From assembly GCA_041485845.1 (NCBI GenBank), contig JBGPKH010000066.1, positions 1-22,081 on the forward strand: a stretch of 22,081 bases of DNA. Direction: 5' to 3'. A program made the translations under genes and the position numbers. The notes under the pieces were generated by a model. That model was not told the origin of the DNA and did not search any database. It saw only the letters and a list, made by a program, of their open reading frames with translations. This stretch comes from OMOG01 sp041485845. GTDB lineage: Bacteria; Acidobacteriota; Terriglobia; Bryobacterales; Bryobacteraceae. Of the stretch, positions 21,306 through 22,081 are shown one piece after another. Positions within the stretch are counted from its first letter, which is position 1; each line of letters opens with the position of its first letter.

Positions 21306-22081
21306 TTATGTCATGGCGCAACGAAACCCGAGGTTGCCGCTGCGGTTGCGCGGGTGTACGAAGTTGCGATACGAGCACGCGGCGTAGCCATGGCGACTGC
21401 CCCACGAGCCGCCCCGAAGCACACGCCAGTCTTCGGTTTCCTTGTAAAGGCTCTCCGTCCACTCCCAAACGTTGCCCGGCATGTCTTCGGCGCCATAAGG
21501 TGATCGTCCTGCCTCCGCAAACTTGCCCACCTCGGTGGTCCCCTGCTCAGACTCGACGTTACACCGTTCCTCCGAGAACTCCTCGCCCCACGGATATTCG
21601 CGGCCTTCGATGCCGCGCGCGGCCTTCTCCCATTCCCGCTCCGCGGGCAGTCGCTTGCCGGCCCACTTCGCATAGGCCGCCGCAACGTACCAGCTTACAT
21701 AGATCACCGGATATTGCTCATACCCCCGCTCGACCGTATACTTGCCCTTGCGGCCGGAGATCCGGCACTTCTCCTTTTGGAAAGCGCCCTTCAGGTCGAT
21801 CCACTCCACGCCTCCTTCCTCCCGGTTTCCGCACTCGTTCAGAAACCGGCAAAACTGTTCGTTGGTAACCGGGAAACGATCGATCCAGAAACCTGCTTCG
21901 AGATTCACCACGGCCGGGTTCTTGTTCTCACCGAAAATAAACGGCCCCGGTGGGACGTAGACCATTCCGTCCTCGATCCGCACTTCGTAGCGATACTTCG
22001 GCGCTACGAGGTGATACACGAACCGCACGATGGCTTCATTCAGCTTGCATGGGGAAGTCTCGCCCTTGAGCAGCGCCGCCG
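21306..22081 (-). CDS. SUMF1/FGE-fold (formylglycine-generating enzyme-like) protein, 5'-partial
   Basis: The frame stays open to the window edge and reads KGETSPCKLNEAIVRFVYHL before the first candidate start, a GTG at 22028; no ATG or clear ribosome-binding site is seen, so the gene probably begins outside the window. A GTG start would give 240 residues. The C-type-lectin-like SUMF1 domain is clear: MVYVPPGPFIFGE, FWIDRFPVTNEQFCRFLNEC, PVIYVSWYVAAAYAKWAGKR, LPAEREWEKAARG, YPWGEEF, DMPGNVWEWTESLY, LRGGSWGSR and GNLGFRCAM. The two cysteines that activate oxygen in true formylglycine-generating enzymes (in the segment after GGS) are not in place here; that segment reads WGSRHGYAACSYRN. It is therefore more likely a binding or other SUMF1 relative than a sulfatase activator. 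A terminator follows the gene. Confidence 0.82.
   Translation of the reverse strand, partial: AALLKGETSPCKLNEAIVRFVYHLVAPKYRYEVRIEDGMVYVPPGPFIFGENKNPAVVNLEAGFWIDRFPVTNEQFCRFLNECGNREEGGVEWIDLKGAFQKEKCRISGRKGKYTVERGYEQYPVIYVSWYVAAAYAKWAGKRLPAEREWEKAARGIEGREYPWGEEFSEERCNVESEQGTTEVGKFAEAGRSPYGAEDMPGNVWEWTESLYKETEDWRVLRGGSWGSRHGYAACSYRNFVHPRNRSGNLGFRCAMT

Noticed and set aside
1..22081. CRISPR array or known multi-gene defence system
   Set aside because: No regularly spaced direct repeats with unique spacers and no Cas, restriction-modification or retron-like genes were seen; only TA-type and PIN-type genes are present.

Overview
The window looks like a chromosomal segment of a high-GC Acidobacteriota bacterium, most likely of the Solibacter/Bryobacter type. 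This is inferred from gene content, not from a search: a large Oar-type TonB-dependent receptor, an HTH-TM-beta-propeller fusion, remnants of a DUF5117-type metalloprotease and an ECF sigma/FecR-type anti-sigma pair are all typical of that lineage.

Layout. 1-1347 encodes an exported SGNH/GDSL-type protein. 1536-5540 (minus strand) holds a ParD/ParE-type toxin-antitoxin pair lying between two direct repeats of about 147 bp. The outer repeat is an orphan copy of the 3' end of the adjacent TonB-dependent receptor gene. 5566-5629 is a near-symmetrical divergent promoter region between the receptor and a plus-strand run (5641-9909). That run encodes a YggS-family PLP protein, an 89-aa unknown protein, a PIN-domain protein, a GT-B glycosyltransferase and a CocE/NonD-family hydrolase; the last four genes overlap at every junction. 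9942-10451 is a scar: a frameshifted cytochrome c tail joined to a decayed tyrosine recombinase. 10548-12817 (minus) encodes a membrane-bound HTH/TolB-like propeller protein and a small downstream ORF. 12818-13710 is a second gene graveyard, with protease fragments on opposite strands, a partial copy of the HTH-propeller gene and the 3' half of a tRNA-like sequence.

13711-20514 is the best-organised unit. It runs ECF sigma factor, a very long zf-HC2/TM/FecR protein, then two ABC ATPase/ABC-2 permease pairs, with ATGA overlaps at three of its five junctions. It reads as a surface-signal-responsive regulatory pair coupled to two exporters or envelope-remodelling ABC systems. A pair of TTGACAA-centred hairpins interrupts it, and the last permease has a proline-rich N-terminus encoded by C-tract repeats. 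20591-21066 (minus) is a RelE/ParE-type toxin-antitoxin pair. 21306 to the window edge (minus) is a SUMF1/FGE-fold protein that lacks the usual catalytic cysteines, followed by a probable intrinsic terminator.

The most unusual points are the toxin-antitoxin cassette bracketed by copies of its neighbour's 3' end, the two recombination scars that may mark an old integrated element, and the sigma/long FecR/double-ABC operon. I do not see a clear new defence system. The 89-aa/PIN pair is the best candidate for an undescribed two-gene module.
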